The notes beneath the pieces are model-generated. The model did not search any database, was not told the origin of the DNA, and was given only the letters and a program-made list of their open reading frames with translations. 31,829 nt of DNA from a virus. A program made the translations under genes and the position numbers. Positions 7,128 to 15,526 of the stretch are shown here, one piece after another (the first letter of the stretch is position 1; each line of letters opens with the position of its first letter). Location of the stretch: IMG/VR virus record IMGVR_UViG_3300029319_000272, positions 1-31,829 of that record; one strand, given 5' to 3'.

Positions 7128-8704
7128 TAGAACATTCCACCCATGCCGCCCATAAATGCGCCAAGTCCACCTGCCATACTACTAGCCATACCTTGAGGCA
7201 TAGGTCTTCCCATACCTTTGCCGCCACCGCCGCCAACCATGTTTCTAAAATAATCAAACTGATTGTAAGGTGAGTTGTAGTTAGGCGTATTAAAGTTACT
7301 TCCCATGTTCATGATTTCAGCACGTTCTCTTGCGCTCATCATTTCTATTGGTCTTGCTCTAGTTCTCTGCATACCACCAAGTATATCATAGTTTCTAGCG
7401 GCATGCATAAACGCAGGACTCATATTTGGAGTCATGGCATTTCTAGCTGCTGCCATATAATATGGAACTTGGCCTGCGCCTTGCTGAGATTCATACCTCA
7501 TTAGATCAGGACTATAGCCAAAACCACCACCCATCATACCACCACCTGGGCCTACAGGAGGAGTCATTGGAGGCTGCATTGGAGGCTGCATTGGCGGCTC
7601 CATTGGAGGCTCTGAAGGAGGCTGTGAAGGAGGCTGTGAAGGAGGCGTGGTAGTTGGGGGTTCTGAAGGAGGTCTTCGAGGAGGATCTGGATTTGTCCCC
7701 CTTGGAGGCGGAGGAGTTCCTGATCCACCAGATCTTGGGGGGATAACGAATCCTGGTTCGCCCCCTATAAGGTTACGAATACCACTCATAATTTGTTGGC
7801 CTACAGTGCTTCTGTTTTCATCACCTGCAACATTTCTTTGTCCTGCGCCAAGAAGAGACTCAGCCGCCTGCTGATTAGCTGCTGATGTAGATGTACTACT
7901 TCTGCCGCCTGTGGGTGTTCCTGTAAGATCTCTTATACCTGCCGATCTCATTGACTGAGCTGCTTGTCTATTAGCTTCTGCTGCTCTTCTTTGATTTCCT
8001 AATCTCTGAGCTTCTCTTCTAGCTATGTTAGCCTGTGCAGCTAATCTTCTTTCTGACAAAGGTGCTGTTGAAGTTCTTGCAGGGGTCTGGTTTGCAGACA
8101 TCATACGACTTGCGGCAGCATTTCTAGCTGCCACCACACTTGGCCTTGCAGCATCTCTTCTTGCTGCTGCCAATCTTGCGCTTGAGGCTCTTGCTGCTGC
8201 TCTTGCTCTATCTAATGCTCTTTGTCCTGAAGCTTTTCTTTGAGCACGTCTTGTCGCAACATTTGAGGTTGATCCTGTTCGCACACCTGATCTAGAGGAA
8301 CGTGCAGCTTCGGCAGCACGTCTTGCTGCCGCTTGTGCGGGGCCGCGACCACTAGTTCTTGAGCCTGTTCTTGCTGCTGATCTAGAAGAACGTGCTGCTG
8401 AAGCCGCTGCTGCTCTTCTTACGCTAGGTCTCGCTGCATCTCTTCTTCTAGCCGCTGCTGACGCTCCACCAGTTCTTGAACCAGTACGAGCGCCTGACCT
8501 AGATGATCTAGCTGTAGAGGCTGCTCTCGACCTCCTTACGCTGGGTCTCGCAGCGTCACGTCTTCTAGCCGCCGCCGCTCTTGACCTAGCTCTTGCTGCC
8601 GATCTAGCTCTTCTTGAGGCTGCTCCTCTGTTTGCTCGTGAAGTTGATCTTCTTGTTGACGAAGATCTTTTTCTTCCAGTCGATGTTCTTCCTCTAGGTG
8701 GCAT
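7127..8704 (-). CDS. Arg/Ala-rich repeat protein with Pro-rich linker and Gly/Met-rich C-terminus
   Basis: A 525-aa mosaic protein. Residues 1-260 are extremely rich in Arg, Ala and Ser, with RDAARPSV at about 49-56, 88-95 and 183-190 and ARSSRSxxRTGS near 65-76, 104-116 and 134-146, giving a partial repeat of about 39 residues. Residues 331-388 are proline-rich, with repeated QPPS, EPPM and QPPM units. The C-terminus holds a less biased segment (ARNAMTPNMSPAFMHAARNY) and ends in Gly/Met runs. The basic half looks protamine-like and could bind DNA or RNA, or coat phospholipid. Genes on either side are tail accessory and holin genes. I know no function for it. TAATG overlaps at both ends support expression. 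Confidence 0.75.
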   Translation of the reverse strand: MPPRGRTSTGRKRSSSTRRSTSRANRGAASRRARSAARARSRAAAARRRDAARPSVRRSRAASTARSSRSGARTGSRTGGASAAARRRDAARPSVRRAAAASAARSSRSAARTGSRTSGRGPAQAAARRAAEAARSSRSGVRTGSTSNVATRRAQRKASGQRALDRARAAARASSARLAAARRDAARPSVVAARNAAASRMMSANQTPARTSTAPLSERRLAAQANIARREAQRLGNQRRAAEANRQAAQSMRSAGIRDLTGTPTGGRSSTSTSAANQQAAESLLGAGQRNVAGDENRSTVGQQIMSGIRNLIGGEPGFVIPPRSGGSGTPPPPRGTNPDPPRRPPSEPPTTTPPSQPPSQPPSEPPMEPPMQPPMQPPMTPPVGPGGGMMGGGFGYSPDLMRYESQQGAGQVPYYMAAARNAMTPNMSPAFMHAARNYDILGGMQRTRARPIEMMSARERAEIMNMGSNFNTPNYNSPYNQFDYFRNMVGGGGGKGMGRPMPQGMASSMAGGLGAFMGGMGGMF

Positions 8705-8934
8705 TATAAAGTCCCTCCGTCCATAGCTTGAGGCATTGTTACTGTGATTGCAGTGTGCCGTTTAGTTTTTTCCGTCCAAGACTCTCCGCAATCTGGACAA
8801 TTTCCATCTGGGTATGTAGCAACTTCTTCTGGTGTGTCTACTAAGTTGTCACAATTGTGGCACTGTATAGTATCTACAGATGATGAAGGTCTCCACTTAG
8901 ACCCATTGCTCATTATAAGAATTGTATCACTCAT
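8704..8934 (-). CDS. Small zinc-ribbon protein
   Basis: A 76-aa protein with two CxxC knuckles, CHNC (Cys25, Cys28) and CPDC (Cys46, Cys49), separated by 17 residues, typical of a zinc ribbon. The ends are short and polar. It overlaps the upstream gene by ATGA and the Arg-rich gene by TAATG. The ribbon might bind nucleic acid or stabilise a structural partner; sequence alone does not tell. Confidence 0.75.
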   Translation of the reverse strand: MSDTILIMSNGSKWRPSSSVDTIQCHNCDNLVDTPEEVATYPDGNCPDCGESWTEKTKRHTAITVTMPQAMDGGTL

Positions 8935-9227
8935 GTCGTTGTCACCGTTACTGTTCCTACCGCACCTGTCGCCCCAGAACCACGAACATGCGGCTTATCG
9001 ATTAATGCTATCTTAACAAATCCATCCTGTTGAAACAATGCTCCATTTTCTAAACCTGAATCATCGGTCTGTAAGTCTGTTAAGGTAAGTCTTGTTGCCC
9101 TTTCTTCTCCTGGGTTCTGTTGCTGTTCCATATATACAGCAAAACTTCTTGTCAGGTTAGCAAAATATTGCTGATCGTACTGTGTTGGTGGTACAGCAAA
9201 GAAGGGTAGAATAAGATTTCTGGACAC
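8931..9227 (-). CDS. Small tail-associated protein, GTG start
   Basis: A 98-aa protein. It starts with GTG inside the stop of the nozzle gene (TAGTG overlap), preceded by a GGAGGAGG ribosome site only 2-5 nt away. No in-frame ATG lies nearby, so GTG is the best start. The N-terminal half (LPFFAVPPTQYDQQYFANLT, then RSFAVYMEQQQNPG) is followed by a short beta region and a C-terminal GATGAVGTVTVTTT. That end resembles the repeat unit of the gene at 18772-19692 and the tail of the gene at 23001-23441. It is always translated with the nozzle gene by its overlap, so a tail-tip role is plausible. No known family name. Confidence 0.72.
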   Translation of the reverse strand: MSRNLILPFFAVPPTQYDQQYFANLTRSFAVYMEQQQNPGEERATRLTLTDLQTDDSGLENGALFQQDGFVKIALIDKPHVRGSGATGAVGTVTVTTT

Positions 9228-11137
9228 TACCTCCTCCCATCAGGGCGTATATCAAGTCTTGGAGAACCTAACCTCCAACCAACTCCAGAAGCTGTAGACT
9301 CAATACGCATTGCAAAACTACGCCCACGTAATCTTAGATGAACTTGATCTGTAAATTGTTCTACAGGCACAGATGCAGACTTTGTTATAGCACTATCTGT
9401 AGTATGTAAGTAATTACCCCCAGGAAAGTTTCTGGTTTTTACTGTTAGATTAGCAGATGGGCTACCTGCTGTAGATCCTCGAAAGGTTAAGTCAGGTATC
9501 ATACGCTTGATAAAAGCAAACTGTTCTCCGTCTCCTATGTCCATTTGGCTTGATTCAATATATGCAGTAAATGCAGACCCATCGTCATCAAATCCAGACT
9601 CTTGAGTGTAGAGATAGTTGTTTGGCCCTGCTGCAATAGGGTTGTCGAAGATACCACGATCCATCCAATAGCTTCTTGAAAGTGTTCCATAATACCAAAC
9701 CTGTTGCTCATAATTATAAACTACATATCTGTCATTGGTGTCGCTAGATCCAGAAGGATAGAACCACCATATCTCAGAAAATGCTGTATTAGTTGCAGCT
9801 ACAACTTTTTCTCTTTGCAAGAGATTAAAGTCATCAAAGACAAAGTCTCTTACAGTACATGGTAGACGCTGCACTGTACCACCGTAAGAATAGAACTCTT
9901 TTAGACCCATCCAGAAAACGTTATCTTCAACAGCAGCAGCAGATAGCGGCCCCATTATTGTAGTGTTTTCTGATACTAAATTTACACCAAATGTAAACGG
10001 TGGCCCTAAGAACTGCATGGCATAAAGAGACTCATCTGTGTAAACAAGTATTTGCTGTCTTGTTTCTACGGCTGCGATGATTTCAGATCCAGAGCCTATT
10101 TTAAGCTCTCCTGCCGTATTGTCTGGTCTTGTTGCCCATTCAGTCAAAGACTCTTGAGATGAGAAACGTATTAACAAAGGATCTTGCACCCCAGGACTAA
10201 GCTCTGAATCACAGCCAAATGCTATAATATGTCTGTCTCTATCAGAAACCATAATCTGTTTAGCTATGGTTGGTGCACTTGTAGATCCTGAAAGAGAATC
10301 TAAACTTACGGCTCTCGTAGCAAAACCACCTGTTTTATCCCAGTAGTATATGCCGCCATTACGCACGTTAATAAGAAGATCTTCACCAAAGTTATCATGT
10401 GACCAGATACGCAAGGTGTTTGTAACAATCGGTGTGGTAGCCGCTAGACCCCAACCATCACTACCCCAAGTGCCAACGCCCCAACCTGCACCTGTTGCAG
10501 TTGTGTCTAGCCCAACACTTACCTGATAAGTTCCCACCACAGAACTGCCACCGTTTCCTGAGTCTGATCCACTTGCGTTTACTAAGCTAGGAGCTAAAGC
10601 TCCGTTTACAGTTATACTGGATATGGTTGTGCCTGCGGCACGAGCAGAAATTTTATAACTATTATCATTTATTATTTCAGTAATATTGTACTCTTGGTTC
10701 AGCACTGCCGCTGTAATGTTGCCACCAAGACTTGCGGCACCGCTAAATGTAACAAAATCATTTACCACTGCACCGTGCGCTGTATCTGTTACAGTAATTA
10801 CTGACGAGCCGTTAGTAGCAGAAAAGGTTACATCTCCTGCTGATGTTGTGCTTCTTATAGGAGTAACGTCATTAAACAGACCACTATCTTGGTTGATATA
10901 GTATTTAAGGGCTGTGCCAATACCTATCAATCGGCTATTGTCTAGACCAACCCAAGGATGCATTGCCCTTGCTGTGCCTAAGTATGATGCACTACTAAAC
11001 TTCTCCCACCCACCAATCTTCTCAGGCATACCAAAACGAAAACGTACCTTATCTACGTCAAACCAACCACCTTCATTAGTGTAAGAAGTAGTCTCTCTAT
11101 TGACACCTGGGCGGAACTGAAGTTTTTGTAATGGCAT
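9227..11137 (-). CDS. Packaged-DNA stabilisation / tail nozzle protein (P22 gp10-like)
   Basis: A 636-aa beta-rich protein. The N-terminus, with LQFRPGVNRE, GGWFDVDKVRFRFG and EKIGGW, is what I recognise from gp10-like phage stabilisation proteins. In P22, gp10 extends the gp4 adaptor and plugs the portal channel after packaging. The C-terminal half has repeated strand segments, including ISFSSQ-like RFSSQESLTEWATRPDNTAG and a VVYNYEQQVWYYGTLSRSYW stretch. A Gly/Trp insert near residue 220 (GWGVGTWGSDGWG) resembles the N-terminus of the 18772-19692 protein. The gene follows a palindrome at 11153-11166 and an AGGA ribosome site, and ends in a TAGTG overlap. Family assignment is likely; the detailed structure is inferred. 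Confidence 0.82.
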   Translation of the reverse strand: MPLQKLQFRPGVNRETTSYTNEGGWFDVDKVRFRFGMPEKIGGWEKFSSASYLGTARAMHPWVGLDNSRLIGIGTALKYYINQDSGLFNDVTPIRSTTSAGDVTFSATNGSSVITVTDTAHGAVVNDFVTFSGAASLGGNITAAVLNQEYNITEIINDNSYKISARAAGTTISSITVNGALAPSLVNASGSDSGNGGSSVVGTYQVSVGLDTTATGAGWGVGTWGSDGWGLAATTPIVTNTLRIWSHDNFGEDLLINVRNGGIYYWDKTGGFATRAVSLDSLSGSTSAPTIAKQIMVSDRDRHIIAFGCDSELSPGVQDPLLIRFSSQESLTEWATRPDNTAGELKIGSGSEIIAAVETRQQILVYTDESLYAMQFLGPPFTFGVNLVSENTTIMGPLSAAAVEDNVFWMGLKEFYSYGGTVQRLPCTVRDFVFDDFNLLQREKVVAATNTAFSEIWWFYPSGSSDTNDRYVVYNYEQQVWYYGTLSRSYWMDRGIFDNPIAAGPNNYLYTQESGFDDDGSAFTAYIESSQMDIGDGEQFAFIKRMIPDLTFRGSTAGSPSANLTVKTRNFPGGNYLHTTDSAITKSASVPVEQFTDQVHLRLRGRSFAMRIESTASGVGWRLGSPRLDIRPDGRR

Positions 11138-11152
11138 TCCGTTATCCTAATT

Positions 11153-11166
11153 AGTTCAATTGAACT
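11153..11166. repeat. Perfect palindrome AGTTCAATTGAACT before the nozzle gene
   Basis: A 14-bp perfect palindrome in the 28-nt gap between the genes at 11166-11507 and 9227-11137. On the minus strand it begins with the last bases of the upstream stop codon (TAAGTTCAAT...), exactly as at the capsid gene end (26459-26474). The nozzle ribosome site follows about 7 nt later. Confidence 0.8.
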
Positions 11167-11507
11167 TATCCATTAAGTGCGGTCAAATCATCCCAAACAC
11201 GTTTTGCATGTGCAGCGGCGTCAAAATCAACTTCGTTGCCGTCTGCGTCAAAGTCTTTCCAACTACCCGCTGATGCCTGTGCAGCAAGATATGTTTGTAA
11301 ATCAGACTGAGAAGTTACTTCTTCTATCGCACCAGATATGTCTGCGCCATCGTCTGATATGCCAATCATAATCCAATCTTGTGGACTAGCGGTGCCACTA
11401 TCCGCAACTGGATACATACCACCTGTTGACTGTGATACACCAAACTTTAACCAAGTTGGTATCGTGCCATCTGATTCGAGTCTATACTTTACTACTTTAT
11501 GCGCCAT
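11166..11507 (-). CDS. Small structural protein of unknown function
   Basis: A 113-aa protein with an N-terminal beta part (KVVKYRLESDGTIPTWLKFG, then MYPV) and an acidic, helical C-terminus (DLQTYLAAQASAGSW, then AKRVWDDLTALNG). It overlaps the coiled-coil gene by 11 nt and is followed by the palindrome. I do not recognise the family. Its place between fibre-associated genes and the nozzle gene suggests a tail or fibre accessory protein. Confidence 0.7.
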   Translation of the reverse strand: MAHKVVKYRLESDGTIPTWLKFGVSQSTGGMYPVADSGTASPQDWIMIGISDDGADISGAIEEVTSQSDLQTYLAAQASAGSWKDFDADGNEVDFDAAAHAKRVWDDLTALNG

Positions 11508-12348
11508 CTGTCTTATCCTCTAGCTGTGGAGTGTTAGTCAAAGATGTCCTGTCCATGATATCAAAACCACGACTGTTTGCAAAGTCTGTTGGGCAGTGCG
11601 CCCACTTTTCTGCACACGCCTCTAACCACTGCACTGTGTGGTGATGCTCTGGTGCTTTGCCTTGTTTAATAATCTCGTTTTCCCACTGCAAATATGAGAA
11701 CACTTCTGCCTGTGCTTGCGCTGCATTAATTCCTAAATCAAAAATATAGATAAGATTGCCTTCATCTATCTGACCATTACGACTTCTAGCTGCGTTCAAT
11801 GCTTGCTTCATACAAGTCATAATGTGGTACTTAACTTCTTCTAACTCATAGTCTTCTTCGGTAAGCTCATCCTTGCCGATCTTCTTCATCAGGTTGTCAT
11901 ACTGATTGGTAAAGAAGTTTAACTTTCTTACCGCACCTTCTACATATCCACGAGAGCTTGCTGCCTGCGCTTGCTTTTCGTTAATCTTCACCTCAAGCAT
12001 TTCACGCTCAAGATCGTCTGTCTCAGTCTCAAGTTTACGTTCTAGCTTCTTGAGCTTTATTTCTTCTTTCTTCATCTTAAAGTAGCCTTCTTGCAAAGCT
12101 GCTTTGGTCTTTTCAATCTCAGCCAAGCTATGCTTGATAGAGCGGATAGGAGTAATAGCCGTGACATCGAGCGTCACGCTCATCATCTGTGAATGTGACT
12201 TATAGAAGTTACTAGATGCCTTTGCGATTGCAGGAGCTTTCTCCTGTATGTTTGCCAACATAGATTTGTATTCAGGCTTCGCTTGTGGAAGCTGAATGTT
12301 TATGTCGGGCGTAGTTAAAGCTACTTCTTGTGTTGTATCTTTAGGCAT
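11497..12348 (-). CDS. Coiled-coil protein of the tail/fibre region
   Basis: I choose the ATG at 12346-12348 (protein begins MPKDTTQEVAL, 283 aa), because it overlaps the upstream stop as TAATG, the junction used at many genes here. A longer reading to 12435 would read 29 residues through the end of the previous gene. Residues about 75-180 are Lys/Glu/Leu-rich heptad-like sequence (IKLKKLERKLETETDDLE), a strong coiled coil. The C-terminal third is mixed and helical, with ALNAARSRNGQIDEGNLIYI. Similar coil-containing proteins occur among structural genes of marine myo- and podoviruses. No enzymatic motif is seen. Confidence 0.75.
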   Translation of the reverse strand: MPKDTTQEVALTTPDINIQLPQAKPEYKSMLANIQEKAPAIAKASSNFYKSHSQMMSVTLDVTAITPIRSIKHSLAEIEKTKAALQEGYFKMKKEEIKLKKLERKLETETDDLEREMLEVKINEKQAQAASSRGYVEGAVRKLNFFTNQYDNLMKKIGKDELTEEDYELEEVKYHIMTCMKQALNAARSRNGQIDEGNLIYIFDLGINAAQAQAEVFSYLQWENEIIKQGKAPEHHHTVQWLEACAEKWAHCPTDFANSRGFDIMDRTSLTNTPQLEDKTDGA

Positions 12349-12866
12349 TATGACGGCTTCGTTGGCATGGTGTGAGTATGAGGCCATCCTGATGCAGTTG
12401 GCAAATCCCTGAGTGCTTGACGGTACGTTGCCCACTCAGCTTTCTTTTCTGTGCTCAAAGCAGTGTCGGAAAGCTGTGTCCAATCAGATTCATCAAGAAG
12501 TGCTGTTCTAGTGTTTCTTGCGCTTTCGGCGACTCTTGCATCTACATTAGCGCGATATGCTGTGGTCTGTGCATCAACCGTTTGTACATCACCATTTTCG
12601 TCTGTGTATTCCCTAAATACTGGCCCAACAGAATTGACCGTCATCCAGTTGCCATTAGAATCTTGTTCTACACCAGAGCGAAAACTAAATTCGTATGGTG
12701 GTGTTACTGAGGCTTGAGCACTCTCCATAACAGGATCTGCACCAAGGCCGTCTAGTCTTTCTTTAGTAAGCGTTGGTTCCAACGTAGGTCGGGTTTTCTT
12801 ATGCATGATACGGAAAGTTGTTTCCGTGACTACATCCCCTGTTTCTCGTATTCTAATTAGTCCCAT
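12348..12866 (-). CDS. Phage tail-assembly-chaperone-like protein
   Basis: A 172-aa protein. The C-terminal part, with ARNTRTALLDESDWTQLSD, KAEWATYRQALRDLP and WPHTHTMP, matches the short helical domain found in proteins next to tail fibre genes (the Phage_tail_APC type, from memory). The N-terminal part is beta-like and contains EFSFRSGVEQDSNGNW. It follows the LamG fibre gene by 17 nt, the usual place for a fibre chaperone or assembly factor. A role in fibre folding or attachment is inferred from this. Confidence 0.72.
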   Translation of the reverse strand: MGLIRIRETGDVVTETTFRIMHKKTRPTLEPTLTKERLDGLGADPVMESAQASVTPPYEFSFRSGVEQDSNGNWMTVNSVGPVFREYTDENGDVQTVDAQTTAYRANVDARVAESARNTRTALLDESDWTQLSDTALSTEKKAEWATYRQALRDLPTASGWPHTHTMPTKPS

Positions 12867-12883
12867 GACTAAACTCCTTTATG

Positions 12884-15526
12884 TTATGCTGCTATTGCGT
12901 AGAAGATGAACGTAGCACCAGAATTGTTAATACTTGCCCCACTGTGATTTACTATGAAACCTGCGTCATATGGGTCTAGCTTATCATCAGTGCTCGTTTC
13001 CGCACCATTTGAGTTAAGTTTTAAGAAAGGATCGTTCCCTGCAACAATACCTCTTTTAGTATCAAAAACCATCCAGTTTCCAGTGCTATCAGCACGTTTA
13101 ATAAGCACAAACTTAGCACCTGATGTAAAACCACAATCTATTTGCCTTCCATCTGTTGCATCGCCAGTATAGCTTCCCACCTTGGATACACCTGCTACGG
13201 TAGCGAAAAGGTAGGCTATATATGTTGTGCCAGAATTACTAACCTTACTACTATCTCCTAAACTAAACTGTGTTGCTGTGGGTGTTGTATTGTTCCAGTA
13301 TATCCTAGATGCAGTAGCATTATTTCCATTTAAAAACAAATTATCTGTATTACCCAAAGCAGAATGATATACCGCCCAATCGTCTGCCGTACTTCTACTT
13401 TTTACCCACATCATTTCAGGCACTACACCAAGATTATGATTAACTGTTTGTGCAGCCCCTGCCCCTACATAAGTAACCACATCAAAATAGCCAGGTGCAC
13501 GTTTCCACATCCATCCATAATAAGCATTAGCACTTCCAGTTGTATTATAAACACCATTCATAAAGTCATAATCTAAATTACTGTCTGCTACTTCAGCAGC
13601 AGTAGAATTGGTTTTCATATACAGGTTCTCTGTTAAACGAGAAGAGATAAACCAATCTCCCGTTCCATCAATCTTTTTTTCAAAATACATATCCACTGGA
13701 AAAGTTGATCTATAGGCAGGTGCTTTACTGTCTCCTCCTTGACCACTTGTAGATATAGCAAACACATCACTTGCACTCTCTGGCTCTGCGAGTGGGCCAC
13801 GTCGTATTGCCGTGTAGATGTAGTCACCTGATCCAAAATTTTTTGTTTCAAAACCTGTGGCTGTTGGAAAACCTACATCTACTGTAAATTCAGCTTCAGC
13901 AGCACTAGAGTTAGCGTATACATATGGGTCATTATTATTTCCCACATCGCCTACTTGCCACCCACGCATAGTATCCCACATGTACCAACCTGCGGAACCA
14001 TCTGTTTGTTTTACCATCAGCCATTGAGGTTCAAACCCAAGTGTTATGGTATCAGTGCCATCCGATGTGAATGAACCACATTTAATTATATCTTGATCTT
14101 GATTGGGGCCGAACCCACCATCATTATTGTTGTGTGCGAATAGGTAGGCTACGTATGTATCTCCATTATCATTTGTGCCACCAGCTGTTCCTACTGTAAA
14201 TTGTGTGCTTGTTGGTTCAGTATCATTCCATCTAGAAGTTTGAGTAAGAGCTTGATCTGTCGTATTTAAAAATATTACTTTAGTAGCGCCTAGTGACCTA
14301 TGAAAAACATTCCAAGATACTGAGCCATTTGTTTTCTTAACTAAAATCATGCCTGGAACTGAACCTAAGTTATGGCTAATATTTTGTGTAGAACCTGTGC
14401 CGCTATACGTCACAACATCAAAAAACTTAGGGGCTTTGCGGAATGTCCAAGCGACAAATTCGTGATTGTTTGCATTTGCCCTTGATCCAGTGCCTAAACT
14501 AAAACCATTTGAATTAAAAGCGATAACTCCTGCCCCTCCAGTGTGTTCAGCAATAGTATCACTTGATTCTAAAGCTTTATCAGCACCTCTTGCTGTATCA
14601 TATAATTGATGATCTCTACTATCACTTCTTTGTTTAGTCCAAACCAAACCACCTTCGCCAGTATTGCCAGTGAAAGGGCTAGATGATGAAGATTGTGGAT
14701 CGCCTTTTACTGTAAAAGAAATCTTATTTGGGCCTTCATCAAGTAAGTTGTTATCAGTGCAAATAAGAAGCTCTGTGCCAGATATTGCTGTCAATGGCCC
14801 AGTTGGTGCAGTAAAATTACTAGTATAAACAGCAGTCCCTAAAACCACCCTTACGTTAGATAACTTACCGTCAAACTCTAAGCCGTCTGATACACTTCGT
14901 TGACCTATCTCTAACACACTACTTGTATAGTTATTACTATCAGAATAGTCACTTCCAATCTGTGTTCCGTTTTTAAACATCTTTGTAGTGCCGCTAGATC
15001 GTGCAACTGCTATGTGATACCACTGACCAGTAGAAACAGTAGCAGAATCAACAATTCTATCTGCACTATCCCAATAAAACCTTATTTTAGTATCATTATT
15101 AATTCCAATCAAAAAACCAGTTGAGCCGCCTGACCTATTATCAAAAATATTAATAGTTCCAGATACACTATCTGGATACATCCAAAACTCTACAGTGAAA
15201 TCACCAGTTCCATAAGCAAAGCTGTGAGATGATGACTCAAGGCTATCACCAGTACCATCAAAATCTACAGAACCTGCAATATTATCACCAATATTTATTC
15301 CGTTGTTGATGTTCTGTGCAGTGCCATTTCCCTCATATAAAAAGGTTGAAAAAACATCCGTAATATCAGTAGTCACATTGCCAACCGTAGGCCATTTGTT
15401 TTTCTTCTGTAGCTCCATGACCTCATCTAACGACCACACCCCTGGAGCGGAGGTTGACTCTAAGTTATTAGCAGGCTCAACAGCCGTGGTTCTAATTATA
15501 TTTGCCTCGTATCGTTTATCCGACAT
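12884..15526 (-). CDS. Large tail fibre protein with LamG domain and four C-terminal repeat modules
   Basis: An 880-aa probable receptor-binding protein. The start has GVWSLDEVMELQKKNKWP (29-46), related to the GVWSL...WP start of the neighbouring propeller protein, which may be a common anchoring peptide. Residues about 85-245 form a LamG/concanavalin-like lectin domain (SVDFDGTGD, FTVEFWMYP, WYHIAVARSSGTTKMFKNG, SNVRVVLG). The rest is four related modules of the marine phage DUF7483 type as I recall it, each with a strand like FFDVVTYSGTGSTQNISHN or its diverged form, an (L/M)I/VK substrate line and a YLFA-type strand (VAYLFAHN, IAYLFAT). It shares a TAATG junction with the propeller gene. 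Carbohydrate binding is inferred. Confidence 0.83.
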   Translation of the reverse strand: MSDKRYEANIIRTTAVEPANNLESTSAPGVWSLDEVMELQKKNKWPTVGNVTTDITDVFSTFLYEGNGTAQNINNGINIGDNIAGSVDFDGTGDSLESSSHSFAYGTGDFTVEFWMYPDSVSGTINIFDNRSGGSTGFLIGINNDTKIRFYWDSADRIVDSATVSTGQWYHIAVARSSGTTKMFKNGTQIGSDYSDSNNYTSSVLEIGQRSVSDGLEFDGKLSNVRVVLGTAVYTSNFTAPTGPLTAISGTELLICTDNNLLDEGPNKISFTVKGDPQSSSSSPFTGNTGEGGLVWTKQRSDSRDHQLYDTARGADKALESSDTIAEHTGGAGVIAFNSNGFSLGTGSRANANNHEFVAWTFRKAPKFFDVVTYSGTGSTQNISHNLGSVPGMILVKKTNGSVSWNVFHRSLGATKVIFLNTTDQALTQTSRWNDTEPTSTQFTVGTAGGTNDNGDTYVAYLFAHNNNDGGFGPNQDQDIIKCGSFTSDGTDTITLGFEPQWLMVKQTDGSAGWYMWDTMRGWQVGDVGNNNDPYVYANSSAAEAEFTVDVGFPTATGFETKNFGSGDYIYTAIRRGPLAEPESASDVFAISTSGQGGDSKAPAYRSTFPVDMYFEKKIDGTGDWFISSRLTENLYMKTNSTAAEVADSNLDYDFMNGVYNTTGSANAYYGWMWKRAPGYFDVVTYVGAGAAQTVNHNLGVVPEMMWVKSRSTADDWAVYHSALGNTDNLFLNGNNATASRIYWNNTTPTATQFSLGDSSKVSNSGTTYIAYLFATVAGVSKVGSYTGDATDGRQIDCGFTSGAKFVLIKRADSTGNWMVFDTKRGIVAGNDPFLKLNSNGAETSTDDKLDPYDAGFIVNHSGASINNSGATFIFYAIAA

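Noticed and set aside
12349-12435. N-terminal extension of the coiled-coil gene
   Set aside because: It would read through the end of the upstream gene with no proper ribosome site; the ATG at 12346-12348 in a TAATG overlap is better.
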